Shown here: positions 1 to 7,116 of the stretch, piece by piece | Position numbering within the stretch: position 1 is the stretch's first letter | How the letters are laid out: every line of letters begins with the position of its first letter | From: Candidatus Heimdallarchaeota archaeon | GTDB taxonomy: Archaea; Asgardarchaeota; Heimdallarchaeia; Heimdallarchaeales; Heimdallarchaeaceae | Reading direction: 5' to 3' | Assembly: GCA_016839875.1 (NCBI GenBank) | Contig: JAEOTK010000238.1 | Span: forward strand, 1 to 18,845 | DNA: 18,845 nucleotides | Program-made: the position numbers and the translations under genes | The notes under the pieces: model-generated | Told to the model about the DNA's origin: nothing | Seen by the model: only the letters and a program-made list of their open reading frames with translations | Databases searched by the model: none

Positions 1-1
1 A

Positions 2-268
2 TATTTCAGAATGAATCCAAGCATTTCTGTATACGCAGGAGAATTGTTTATAGCTTTTGTAGTTGGTGAAGGAAGAAGATTTGGAGGAGGATGGCCTGAA
101 ATCAATTTCGGATTCAGTAAAGATGGAGTTATCTGGACTAACGACTATCTTGGACAGTTTACTTTCTTCTTTAATCCAGGAATTTATTTTGCTATAGCTA
201 CTGTAGGAGTTTTTGTGCTAGCACTTCCAGGTTACTATTTCTATGATAAATTTAGAAAAGGAAAGTAA
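2..268 (+). CDS. C-terminal part of a membrane-anchored protein, 5' truncated
   Basis: The frame is open from the left edge of the window to TAA at 266-268. An ATG lies at 11, but no promoter or ribosome site can be judged there, so the gene probably begins outside the window. The visible part has a Gly-rich and aromatic segment (GEGRRFGGGW) and then a hydrophobic stretch, about residues 54-77 counted from the ATG at 11. It ends in the basic tail KFRKGK. This is the layout of a protein with a large external part, one C-terminal membrane helix and a short positive cytoplasmic end. Several proteins elsewhere in the window end the same way. I do not recognise the family. A small one-helix protein starting at 11 is the alternative. 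Confidence 0.55.
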   Translation, partial: YFRMNPSISVYAGELFIAFVVGEGRRFGGGWPEINFGFSKDGVIWTNDYLGQFTFFFNPGIYFAIATVGVFVLALPGYYFYDKFRKGK

Positions 269-292
269 TTTTCCTTTCATCTTTTCTATTTA
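269..292 (+). terminator. T-rich tract after the first gene
   Basis: Directly after the stop codon the plus strand is pyrimidine- and T-rich (ttttcctttcatcttttct). Archaeal RNA polymerase commonly stops at such U-tracts without needing a hairpin. The assignment rests on composition and position only. Confidence 0.4.
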
Positions 293-312
293 ATTTCGAT
301 TAAAATGCATAG

Positions 313-323
313 TTTTTTATAAT
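313..323 (+). promoter_or_regulatory. TATA-like box for the 344 gene
   Basis: The sequence ttttttataat is centred about 26 bases before the ATG at 344. That is the usual archaeal TATA-to-start spacing, so the transcript would begin at or next to the ATG and be leaderless. No Shine-Dalgarno site is visible before the ATG. Confidence 0.5.
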
Positions 324-343
324 TCTCTGATTATTTTTTTATT

Positions 344-1042
344 ATGCCTAATACAGCATATAACACCTTTGTTATTATTATAGGATTTTGTCTGTTAGGA
401 TTACCAATTATTATGATATCGTTAAGTACAGCCCCACCTGGACTCATGGAATTTCAAAGTACAATGAATTTCAATACTATAACAGGGGATACGCAAAGTG
501 AAGTCTTTCTGAACGAAACTAAACAGATCAATGGAAGTACAGCTGATATCTGGGATTATGTAAAACCCTTACCTGAGCTCTCCTATCTCAATAATATAAC
601 TGAGCTCATCTTACAAGAAGAAGAATTTATGGAAAATGCAAGTGTAGAAGATTATGCAGGTTTCAGTAAACTAAAACACGTATTTGTTCTTGATATGACG
701 ATTGAACTGGTTCCCTCACTCGCTGAAACACTCACAAAATTCACAGATTTGTTTGGAAATTCAAATGGTACCTTTCTCTCATACCTATACATGCTGACAA
801 GTCATCGTTCTTTCTATTACACAGATCCAACATATCCAAATGCAACAGACATAATTACTCAAGTAATCACCGAACATGGTCCTTTATCACTAGAATATCT
901 TGTAACAGTTTCATTCTATACAGATATTGACGTTGATGGCATACAAATGACAACAAGTTTCAGTAGATTAATAATGCTCGATAACCTTGGGAATATTCTT
1001 TTCTTTGTGAGTGATGAAGCCCCATGGACTGAATCAAGCTAA
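344..1042 (+). CDS. Exported protein with N-terminal membrane anchor, unknown function
   Basis: This 232-residue protein has an uncleaved-looking hydrophobic segment at about residues 8-28 and then a hydrophilic domain that should lie outside the cell. The external part has many N-glycosylation sequons (NETK, NGST, NNIT, NASV, NGTF, NATD), which fits an archaeal surface protein. There is no second membrane helix and no motif I recognise. The ATG at 344 is supported by the TATA-like box about 26 bases upstream. The stop at 1040-1042 touches the TATA-like box of the lipoate ligase gene that follows, so the two genes are tightly packed but probably transcribed separately. Confidence 0.75.
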   Translation: MPNTAYNTFVIIIGFCLLGLPIIMISLSTAPPGLMEFQSTMNFNTITGDTQSEVFLNETKQINGSTADIWDYVKPLPELSYLNNITELILQEEEFMENASVEDYAGFSKLKHVFVLDMTIELVPSLAETLTKFTDLFGNSNGTFLSYLYMLTSHRSFYYTDPTYPNATDIITQVITEHGPLSLEYLVTVSFYTDIDVDGIQMTTSFSRLIMLDNLGNILFFVSDEAPWTESS

Positions 1043-1051
1043 AAATTTATC
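1042..1051 (+). promoter_or_regulatory. TATA-like box for the lipoate ligase gene
   Basis: The sequence aaaaatttat starts at the last base or so of the preceding stop codon and is centred about 25 bases before the ATG at 1071. It supports a leaderless start at 1071 and argues against the in-frame ATG at 1011, which lies upstream of this box. Confidence 0.5.
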
Positions 1052-1070
1052 TCCGAATTTTAGTGATTTT

Positions 1071-2162
1071 ATGACTGCTGAATGGAGATTGTTGAATCTA
1101 TCCGAGCTCCCGTGGATGAGATCTCAGTCCATCTATCATGCAGTTTCACTTGTACAAGATAAACTGAAAACACCAAATACTCTGATTATAACTTGGCCAG
1201 ATCAGCCTTTTGTCTGCATAGGTTTACATCAAATTATAGATCAATCAGTCGAACTTGAATATCTTGTCAAAAATAATATTCCCTATATCAGAAGAGCTAC
1301 AGGAGGGGGATCTGTTTATCTGGATTCTAATCAACTTTTCTATCAGATTATATGTCGAACTGAAGATTATCCAGAAAGTACTGCAGAATTCTACAAGAGA
1401 TTCCTTGAACCAGTTGTTCAAACTTATAGATCGTTTTCTATTCCAGCAGAATACTCCCCAATAAACGATATAGTCGCTAATGGTAGAAAAATTAGCGGAA
1501 ATGGGGCAGTTACTTTTGGGAGTTCTAGAGTTCTAGTGGGGAATTTTATTTTCGATTTTCCCGCTCAAGAAATGTCAAAAATTCTCAAGGTTCCTGAAGA
1601 AAAGTTCAGAGATAAAATTGCAAAATCATTACAAGAGAGAATGGGAAGTTTCACTTACTTCTTAGAAGAAAATCCTAAAAAAGAAGAAGTAATCGAAAGA
1701 TATCTTAAGAATTTTGAAAAAATATTAGGAATCAATATCTATCATGGAAATTTGATCAAAGAAGAACAAAAGAAACTTTCAGAACTTGAACAGCTTTACA
1801 TGGAAAAAGAATGGATGAATTATGTAGAAAAAAGTGGGGATGAGATATTTCAACAGAAGATTAAGAGTGGAACATACTTCACTTTGGGTAATAAGAAATT
1901 TCAAGGAGGGCTTGTTCAAATATTTCTTAATTCAGAGAATAACAAGATAAAAGAGATACTAATATCAGGTGATTTTACAATATCTCCACCTTACATATTA
2001 AAAGAGCTTGAACATCATCTACAAGGAATGAAGATTGATGAAGAGACTCTTACAAAGACCATAATAGATTTCTACTCTAAACATAGTGTTGAAAGTCCCG
2101 GGATTTTGGCAAAAGAAATATCAGGATTAATTGCTGATATATTCAGAAAAACTAGAAAATAA
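1071..2162 (+). CDS. lplA: Lipoate-protein ligase with C-terminal accessory domain
   Basis: The enzyme activates lipoate with ATP and attaches it to a lysine of lipoyl-domain proteins such as 2-oxoacid dehydrogenase E2 or glycine-cleavage H protein, in the cytoplasm. The start at 1071 gives 363 residues beginning MTAEWRLLNL, matching the usual family N-terminus. An in-frame ATG at 1011 would overlap the previous gene by 32 bases and lies upstream of the TATA-like box. The ligase fold has the nucleotide/lipoyl motif RRATGGGSV at about 74-82 and the catalytic lysine motif GRKISGNG, with lysine at about 140. Residues about 240-363 resemble the LplA accessory domain, including ILISGDF at about 296-302. 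Some archaea, for example Thermoplasma, encode that domain as a separate LplB protein; here both parts are one chain. No lipoylated substrate protein is encoded nearby. An octanoyltransferase role is less likely because the accessory domain is present. Confidence 0.9.
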   Translation: MTAEWRLLNLSELPWMRSQSIYHAVSLVQDKLKTPNTLIITWPDQPFVCIGLHQIIDQSVELEYLVKNNIPYIRRATGGGSVYLDSNQLFYQIICRTEDYPESTAEFYKRFLEPVVQTYRSFSIPAEYSPINDIVANGRKISGNGAVTFGSSRVLVGNFIFDFPAQEMSKILKVPEEKFRDKIAKSLQERMGSFTYFLEENPKKEEVIERYLKNFEKILGINIYHGNLIKEEQKKLSELEQLYMEKEWMNYVEKSGDEIFQQKIKSGTYFTLGNKKFQGGLVQIFLNSENNKIKEILISGDFTISPPYILKELEHHLQGMKIDEETLTKTIIDFYSKHSVESPGILAKEISGLIADIFRKTRK

Positions 2163-2173
2163 GGTAAAAATGA

Positions 2174-3397
2174 TTATCCTTTCTTGAAAATCAATATGTT
2201 CTCTTTTTGCATAACATTATACAAGCCGAAAATGATTTTATCAATATTCTTCTCCAAAGTATACCCCATCTTTTCAAAAGATTCAATAGTCATTTCTACT
2301 GACTTGGTTTCTTGCTTGTTAACTGTCGCATTCCCGATAACAATCGCACAATACTTGCCAGGCTTGAGAACCCTATCTATCTCAAGATAAGCTTTTTCCA
2401 TATCTGAATTATATAATTCTATCTTATTCTTTCCTTTCCCTCTTACTCCGATGAAATCATCTCTTATCTCATCTACATCATGCCCGAGAACTGAAAGAGA
2501 ATGCTTGTCATTTTCAACATAATCTAAAGCAATCGAATATGGGGGTGATGTTATAACTCCGTCTATAGAATCATCAGATATGGGTAATTTTCTAGCATCT
2601 TCAAGATAACATTCAACTTTTCCTAACACTAGATTTTTTTCTTTTCTTAATTCCTCATAATCTTCTACAGACCTTATCATTTTCTTTGTATTGTTCTCAA
2701 AGGAAGTGAGGAATTCTTTCTTTCTTCTTCTACTTCTGTCACTATGAGAAATGAGCTCTGCAACTTTGAAAAATTCTCTTACATCCTTAGTATCAATCTC
2801 ATCAATTATCTGTGAAATATTGTCAATGATCTCTTTCTCAGAATTAGACTGTACAGATGATAATTTGTCAGATAGAATTGATTGGGTTTCTTGGATTTTT
2901 GGTAAGACATTCAAGGAACTGGTTTTGACCTTTGATATCAGATAGCAGACTTCAGAAATATCAATCCCTATACTGTTAATCCCCAATAGTTGTGCTTCCA
3001 AAGCTGTTGTTCCACTTCCAATGAAAGGATCAAGGATAGTATCTCCTTCAGAAATCTGCATACAGTTAAATAAAGCTCTTATCATCTGAGGATGAAATTT
3101 ACCTTTGTATGGATAAAACCAATGAGTTAGGTATTGATTAATTGATCGAGTGATATTTTTAGCAGTGATCTTACTATACAATGTTTTCTTATTATTTACC
3201 TCTTCAAAATATGCAGTTCTATTGATGAAAGAATCTAGTTTTGGAATCTCATGAATCTTAAAAGACCTTAAACTGTTTTTGATATCGTATTTTATTTCAA
3301 AGCTGTCCAACTCCATTGTAGCAAGAACAAGTTCATAGATAAACTGAACATTCCAGAAAAGTTTGGTACTATTTGTTCTTTCATTCGATTGATTCAT
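2174..3397 (-). CDS. DNA methyltransferase of the N4-cytosine/N6-adenine type
   Basis: This 407-residue protein has the two diagnostic motifs of amino-group nucleic-acid methyltransferases. The SAM-binding motif DPFIGSGTT lies at about 123-131, preceded by HPQMIRAL at about 102-109. The catalytic motif TSPPYSIALDY lies at about 283-293. The order (SAM motif first, catalytic motif later), with about 150 residues of charged helical sequence between, is a permutation different from the beta class. SPPY is typical of N4-cytosine enzymes, but RNA substrates cannot be excluded. No restriction endonuclease or specificity subunit is adjacent, so it looks like an orphan enzyme. The ATG overlaps the end of the upstream DUF457-like gene by 17 bases, so the two are probably co-transcribed and translationally coupled. 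The stop lies 11 bases from the convergent lipoate ligase stop. Confidence 0.85.
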   Translation of the reverse strand: MNQSNERTNSTKLFWNVQFIYELVLATMELDSFEIKYDIKNSLRSFKIHEIPKLDSFINRTAYFEEVNNKKTLYSKITAKNITRSINQYLTHWFYPYKGKFHPQMIRALFNCMQISEGDTILDPFIGSGTTALEAQLLGINSIGIDISEVCYLISKVKTSSLNVLPKIQETQSILSDKLSSVQSNSEKEIIDNISQIIDEIDTKDVREFFKVAELISHSDRSRRRKKEFLTSFENNTKKMIRSVEDYEELRKEKNLVLGKVECYLEDARKLPISDDSIDGVITSPPYSIALDYVENDKHSLSVLGHDVDEIRDDFIGVRGKGKNKIELYNSDMEKAYLEIDRVLKPGKYCAIVIGNATVNKQETKSVEMTIESFEKMGYTLEKNIDKIIFGLYNVMQKENILIFKKG

Positions 3398-3962
3398 TCG
3401 GACTCACTTTGAGCGTGTTTTCTTTATCAATATCTTCCTTCTTATTTCTTTCTACTAAATTTCTGAAAATTATTCCCCATAAAATTCCAGCAACTAATGA
3501 TATTATAATTCCTAATGTTGAGAATAGAGTTCCCCATTGTTCAAGGCTAGTGGGTGGAAAATCTGGTTCAAAGCCACCCGAAATATTTGCATCTAGTATT
3601 GAGGGAGTATCCATATTAACAAAGATATCAAAATGGAATGAAAATACTCCATCTGTAAAAGGCCAGAAACAAGCAACGTAAAACTGTGACATATCTATTA
3701 GAATATGAGAAAAAACATTCACTGCAACTAGTAGTGTGATTAGGTTATTTCTCTTTGTTAGTACCCAAACTAGTAGAACTATGATAGCTTGAATTACAAA
3801 GGAATGCAAGATCATCCGGTGACCCCAAAGAATATCTAAATCATGATATATGGATAAGGGTGATAAGATAAGTACCCATAACCAATTGCGTTTATTTCTC
3901 TTAAAACAGATAACCATGTTAATTAACAATACAATACCAAAATGAAGTGCTAAATCAGGCAT
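3381..3962 (-). CDS. Membrane-bound metal-dependent hydrolase of the YdjM/DUF457 type
   Basis: This 193-residue membrane protein starts MPDLALHFG, typical of the YdjM/DUF457 family of putative membrane-bound metal hydrolases. The probable metal ligands are present: His near the N-terminus, the pattern HDLDILWGHRMILHS at about 40-54, and FSHILIDM at about 84-91. There are about four hydrophobic helices and a charged, Glu/Lys-rich tail. An in-frame TTG at 3971 would add three residues, but the ATG at 3962 gives the family's usual start. A TATA-like box lies upstream at 4003-4013. The gene overlaps the methyltransferase gene by 17 bases as the first gene of a two-gene operon. The biochemical substrate of this family is not established. 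Confidence 0.78.
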   Translation of the reverse strand: MPDLALHFGIVLLINMVICFKRNKRNWLWVLILSPLSIYHDLDILWGHRMILHSFVIQAIIVLLVWVLTKRNNLITLLVAVNVFSHILIDMSQFYVACFWPFTDGVFSFHFDIFVNMDTPSILDANISGGFEPDFPPTSLEQWGTLFSTLGIIISLVAGILWGIIFRNLVERNKKEDIDKENTLKVSPNESIE

Positions 3963-4002
3963 AATTCTCAACTTGAATGTTCCTAAGAAAAAATGTAATT
4001 CA

Positions 4003-4013
4003 GATTTATTAAT
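4003..4013 (-). promoter_or_regulatory. TATA-like box for the DUF457/methyltransferase operon
   Basis: Read on the minus strand the sequence is attaataaatc, centred about 46 bases before the ATG at 3962. It predicts a leader of roughly 20 bases. It sits back to back with the plus-strand TATA-like box at 4037-4046. Confidence 0.4.
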
Positions 4014-4036
4014 CTTCCATTGATTCAGACGAAAGA

Positions 4037-4046
4037 TTTTAAATAA
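4037..4046 (+). promoter_or_regulatory. TATA-like box for the 5-alpha-reductase homologue
   Basis: The sequence ttttaaataa is centred about 25 bases before the ATG at 4067, with no Shine-Dalgarno site between. This implies a leaderless transcript and supports the chosen start. Confidence 0.55.
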
Positions 4047-4066
4047 ACCTCAAAACTCAACTGCCT

Positions 4067-4867
4067 ATGGACGAGTTTGTCTTCTTCAATGGCTTACTAA
4101 TAGTGTCAGGTTTCATAGGAGTTGCCATATTAGTTTTGTTATTCTTTGTATCCGCACCTTATGGACGACATGTTAGAAAAGGATGGGGACCGAAGATAAA
4201 TAGCAAACTTGGTTGGATAATTATGGAAGCTCCTGCAGTAATCGTTTTTGTGGTATTATATGCAATTAGTGATAGAAGAAGAGAATTAGTCCCGATAGTC
4301 ATTTTGTTCTTATGGTTAATCCACTACGTTCAACGAGACATTATCTATCCATTTTTCCTAAGGACAAACAAAAGAATGCCATTGCTTATACTATTTTTTG
4401 GGTTGATATTTCAAGTATCTAATACCTACTTGATAGCTCGATGGATCTTTACACTTTCCAATACTGCCACTTACTCAGAAGCTTGGTTAAACACTCCTGC
4501 TCATCTCTATACTCAAGCTTGGTTGTTAGATCCACGTTTTATTATTGGTATCATTATCTTCGTAATAGGTTATATCATAAATCGTCATTCTGATTTTGTT
4601 TTAAGAAAATTAAGAAAGCCTGGAGAAAAAGGTTACAAAATTCCTTATGGTGGTTTATTCAAGTTTGTTTCAAGTCCTAACTATTTTGGTGAAATTCTTA
4701 TCTGGGTGGGATTTGGTTTAGCTATCTGGTCATGGCCTGGATTCTTGTTCATTTTTTGGACGTTAGCTAATCTAATTCCAAGAGGAAAATCCCATCATAA
4801 CTGGTACAAAGAAACTTTCCCAGATTATCCAGAAGAAAGGAAAGCAATTATTCCTTTTCTTTATTAG
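4067..4867 (+). CDS. Steroid 5-alpha-reductase family membrane enzyme (SRD5A1/2-like)
   Basis: This 266-residue protein, the length of the human enzymes, has about seven hydrophobic segments. Enzymes of this family use NADPH to reduce a conjugated C=C bond in a membrane-soluble enone or allylic substrate. The match to human SRD5A1/2, as I know their sequences, runs the whole length: APYGRHVR (30-37), MEAP (53-56), IHYVQRDIIYP (85-95), INRHSDFVLRKLRKPGE (171-187), NYFGEILIWVGFG (205-217) and DYPEERKAIIPFLY at the end. Equivalents of the SRD5A2 residues E57, Y91, R94, D164, R171, N193 and E197 appear conserved (E54, Y87, R90, D176, R183, N205, E209). The position of Q56 is Met. The substrate is unknown: a steroid-like lipid, a quinone or a polyprenoid are candidates. 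It converges on the next gene with a 3-base gap. Confidence 0.88.
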   Translation: MDEFVFFNGLLIVSGFIGVAILVLLFFVSAPYGRHVRKGWGPKINSKLGWIIMEAPAVIVFVVLYAISDRRRELVPIVILFLWLIHYVQRDIIYPFFLRTNKRMPLLILFFGLIFQVSNTYLIARWIFTLSNTATYSEAWLNTPAHLYTQAWLLDPRFIIGIIIFVIGYIINRHSDFVLRKLRKPGEKGYKIPYGGLFKFVSSPNYFGEILIWVGFGLAIWSWPGFLFIFWTLANLIPRGKSHHNWYKETFPDYPEERKAIIPFLY

Positions 4868-4870
4868 AAT

Positions 4871-5518
4871 CTAAAAAGTTTCATTAAACAAATCTATTTC
4901 TTTTACAAGCCTATAACTTGGTTTGTAATTTTTTCTAAACTTGGGTGAGTGTGAAACTAGAGGAATTTCTGATGCTAGCTCATACTTATCAGCTATTTCC
5001 ATAACTATACTCAACCATCTATCAACTGTTTCGAATGCTCCCTCTGGAAAAGTGATTTTTCTTTCTTTAACCCAATCTAACAATTGTTTCCATTTCTCTC
5101 TGAAGATTTTTGTTGTTTTTGGAGTTGTTTCATCTGCTTTCTTCATTAAATCCCAGAGTAAATCAACTTCATTTCCTATATGTTTCTTCCAAGCTCTAAG
5201 GTTTACTCTTCCAAGTCTAGTTTCTTCATTCAACAATTCGAAAACTGCATCAATTGATTGCATTTCTTCAGCTTCTTCGAATTCTTTGATTAGATAATCT
5301 TTAAGATGCTTTTCATCGCCAAAGGAAGACATATGGGACCATCCACAACTACCTTGCATTATGAATTTGTAGACATCAATACATTGTAATGCTGGATATT
5401 TTGAAATGTGAAAGAATAAAGGATTTTGTAGAATTTCCTCTTCAGATACATTTCGAAGATAGATTGGAAGGTGAGACATTTCTCTTATGAAATCTTCGAA
5501 CTCTTTGAGATTATCCAT
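4871..5518 (-). CDS. Unrecognised helical cytoplasmic protein
   Basis: From the ATG at 5518 this is a 215-residue soluble protein rich in charged helices, with no signal peptide or membrane segment. Notable parts are PALQCIDVYKFIMQGSCGWS and a C-terminal half full of Trp, Lys and Glu. I do not recognise a family. The frame is open further to a TTG at 5563 (230 residues). The TATA-like box at 5580-5589 would place the transcript start at about 5559, just downstream of that TTG, so the ATG at 5518 with a leader of about 40 bases is preferred. No clear Shine-Dalgarno site precedes either codon. It is divergent from the zinc-ribbon gene at 5628 and convergent with the reductase homologue. Confidence 0.65.
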   Translation of the reverse strand: MDNLKEFEDFIREMSHLPIYLRNVSEEEILQNPLFFHISKYPALQCIDVYKFIMQGSCGWSHMSSFGDEKHLKDYLIKEFEEAEEMQSIDAVFELLNEETRLGRVNLRAWKKHIGNEVDLLWDLMKKADETTPKTTKIFREKWKQLLDWVKERKITFPEGAFETVDRWLSIVMEIADKYELASEIPLVSHSPKFRKNYKPSYRLVKEIDLFNETF

Positions 5519-5579
5519 GGTTCTCAAATATGAATAAGTTGTTAGACTTGTAAATGTTTTCAAATTGCTGTTTTTCCGT

Positions 5580-5589
5580 TTTTATATAA
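5580..5589 (-). promoter_or_regulatory. TATA-like box for the 5518 gene
   Basis: On the minus strand the sequence is ttatataaaa, about 22 bases before the TTG at 5563 and about 67 before the ATG at 5518. It forms a tight divergent pair with the plus-strand box at 5595-5604. Confidence 0.4.
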
Positions 5590-5594
5590 TCAAG

Positions 5595-5604
5595 TTTAAA
5601 TAAA
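5595..5604 (+). promoter_or_regulatory. TATA-like box for the zinc-ribbon gene
   Basis: The sequence tttaaataaa is centred about 28 bases before the ATG at 5628. No Shine-Dalgarno site follows, so a leaderless transcript is expected. Confidence 0.5.
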
Positions 5605-5627
5605 TAAAAGCTGCATGTATAATTTGT

Positions 5628-5954
5628 ATGAGTGGTGATTTATTCTGTCCTAAGTGTGGCTCAAAACACGATACAAATGATCGATATTGTCAATATTGCG
5701 GAGAAGATCTTGAGGAAGTAATTACTCAATTTAAGAGCAAGCAATTACCTATTAGATACCAAAATGAAACTGTTCAAAGTGGTCCTACAAGAACATCAAC
5801 ACAATACAGTGGAAGCTATGATTCTCGTGTAGATGACGACTATGGTAGACGTAGAGGAAGACGACATCGAAGTGATGGAGGTTTCTTGGATGTACTCTTC
5901 AGCATTCTCTTCTTCTGGATGTGCTGTGGTCCTGGAGACTGTGATTGTAGATAA
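5628..5954 (+). CDS. Zinc-ribbon protein with hydrophobic Cys-rich C-terminus
   Basis: This 108-residue protein starts with a four-cysteine zinc ribbon, CPKC at 7-10 and CQYC at 21-24, followed by GEDL. A polar, low-complexity linker ends in a strongly basic patch, RRRGRRHR at 74-81. The C-terminus is a short hydrophobic segment at about 86-98 that runs into cysteines (WMCCGPGDCDCR). The layout suggests a cytoplasmic zinc ribbon held at the membrane by its tail. The tail resembles the eukaryotic CYSTM module, a hydrophobic helix ending in a Cys cluster, but this is resemblance only. The final CDC-plus-one-residue ending is shared with the frameshifted Cys-rich frame ending at 11546. Function is unknown. 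The start is supported by the TATA-like box about 28 bases upstream. Confidence 0.75.
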   Translation: MSGDLFCPKCGSKHDTNDRYCQYCGEDLEEVITQFKSKQLPIRYQNETVQSGPTRTSTQYSGSYDSRVDDDYGRRRGRRHRSDGGFLDVLFSILFFWMCCGPGDCDCR

Positions 5955-6086
5955 TTCTTTTCTATTCAAAAATCTGTATTTGATTTTTCTCTACAAACTC
6001 TTTAAATCATTTCATTCTAAATTGTTAAATTATAACAAAAGAACTTCATTGACTTAAATGTAAGGAACCTCATACAATAGGTAACA

Positions 6087-7052
6087 CTAGATTTTGTTAG
6101 ATTTTGAATTTCTTCTTCTATCTACCAAATTCATAGCTAATAAGCTAAATACTAGAAAAAGCAATGGGAAAATCGATTTATTCATAGATTCTTCTCGAAG
6201 ATTAAGGCTCCAAGAATACGTTTTTTCTAATTTGATCGTATTACTTATATTTGAAAACATCTTACCTTCGTCTTCAAATGAAATCAGAAATCCTCTCTCT
6301 GAATATTTGAATTTCAATACATGGTCCTCAGATACTACTGTAGACCCAAATATTTCTCCTCCTGTAAAAGTAAGTGTGATGAAATGTCCGTTGTAATTTT
6401 TCCCCCATTTATCGAAAGTATCTTCATATTGGTAGTCAATAGTAGAGAAATTATTGAGATATTCTGTGTAGTCTGTTTTGAATACAAATGACTCAAAGTT
6501 AACAGGAATAACAATACCGTAAATCCCATCCCAGTAGTAGTTATTAAGGTAAATATTCAGAAAATCTAAAGGTAGATAACAATCAAAGTAATTACCAAAA
6601 GGTTCCAATAAACCATCTATTAAGTAATAATGTTCTGAAACTGCATTAAATTCGAATCCTAAGATAATAGAATCTGTTGGAGGATCATATTGAAATCGTC
6701 GATACAAACTATAATTGTACCCTTCGTCAGTATAATGATATATCTGATTTAGTGCTTTACTGTATTTATTAGTTCGAAAAATCAGCTGATTTTCGTCTAT
6801 TGAAAAATTCCAGAATCTATAGGTGTCCTTCAGAGTTTGAACATCAATTACACGTTCTTGATCATCATAAATTGTATCTATATGTTGATAATCATAAACG
6901 AGAGTTTCTTCAATATTACCCCAAGTTTGGTTTGTAAAAGAAGAGTACACTTGGAGAGATAAAACCAAGTATAAAGAAAAGCAAAATGCTAATAGAAACT
7001 TGATTTTGGTCTTCATAAGAAATTCTCTTACTATTATAATCATCTTTCTCAT
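6087..7052 (-). CDS. Exported protein with C-terminal membrane anchor, unknown function
   Basis: This 321-residue protein has an N-terminal hydrophobic export signal at about residues 17-36 and a Tyr/Phe-rich external domain with a few sequons (NQTW, NYSL, NFST). A single membrane helix lies at about 293-309, followed by the basic tail DRRRNSKSNK. This is a type I surface-protein layout like the large beta-helix proteins nearby, but without their repeats. I do not recognise the external domain. The ATG at 7052 sits about 28 bases from a TATA-like box. The internal ATG at 7016 (MKTKIKFLL) would give a more classical signal peptide and cannot be excluded. It is divergent from the hydrolase gene at 7117. 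Confidence 0.75.
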   Translation of the reverse strand: MRKMIIIVREFLMKTKIKFLLAFCFSLYLVLSLQVYSSFTNQTWGNIEETLVYDYQHIDTIYDDQERVIDVQTLKDTYRFWNFSIDENQLIFRTNKYSKALNQIYHYTDEGYNYSLYRRFQYDPPTDSIILGFEFNAVSEHYYLIDGLLEPFGNYFDCYLPLDFLNIYLNNYYWDGIYGIVIPVNFESFVFKTDYTEYLNNFSTIDYQYEDTFDKWGKNYNGHFITLTFTGGEIFGSTVVSEDHVLKFKYSERGFLISFEDEGKMFSNISNTIKLEKTYSWSLNLREESMNKSIFPLLFLVFSLLAMNLVDRRRNSKSNKI

Positions 7053-7075
7053 TCATAAACTTCTTGACATGATTT

Positions 7076-7085
7076 GATTAAATAG
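7076..7085 (-). promoter_or_regulatory. TATA-like box for the 7052 gene
   Basis: On the minus strand the sequence is ctatttaatc, centred about 28 bases before the ATG at 7052. It directly abuts the plus-strand box for the hydrolase, so the two divergent promoters may compete or be co-regulated. Confidence 0.45.
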
Positions 7086-7099
7086 TAAATACTTTTATT
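7086..7099 (+). promoter_or_regulatory. TATA-like box for the hydrolase gene
   Basis: The sequence taaatacttttatt is centred about 25 bases before the ATG at 7117, and no Shine-Dalgarno site is visible. A second in-frame ATG lies at 7123, so the exact first codon is uncertain by two residues. Confidence 0.45.
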
Positions 7100-7116
7100 C
7101 ATGTTCAATTTTCTTT

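Noticed and set aside
1011..1070. Longer N-terminus of the lipoate ligase starting at ATG 1011
   Set aside because: It overlaps the preceding gene by 32 bases, lies upstream of the TATA-like box at 1042-1051, and the family N-terminus begins at the ATG at 1071.
5833..6057. Plus-strand frame of 74 codons overlapping the zinc-ribbon gene
   Set aside because: It is out of frame with a gene that has clear zinc-ribbon motifs, and its protein has no recognisable features.
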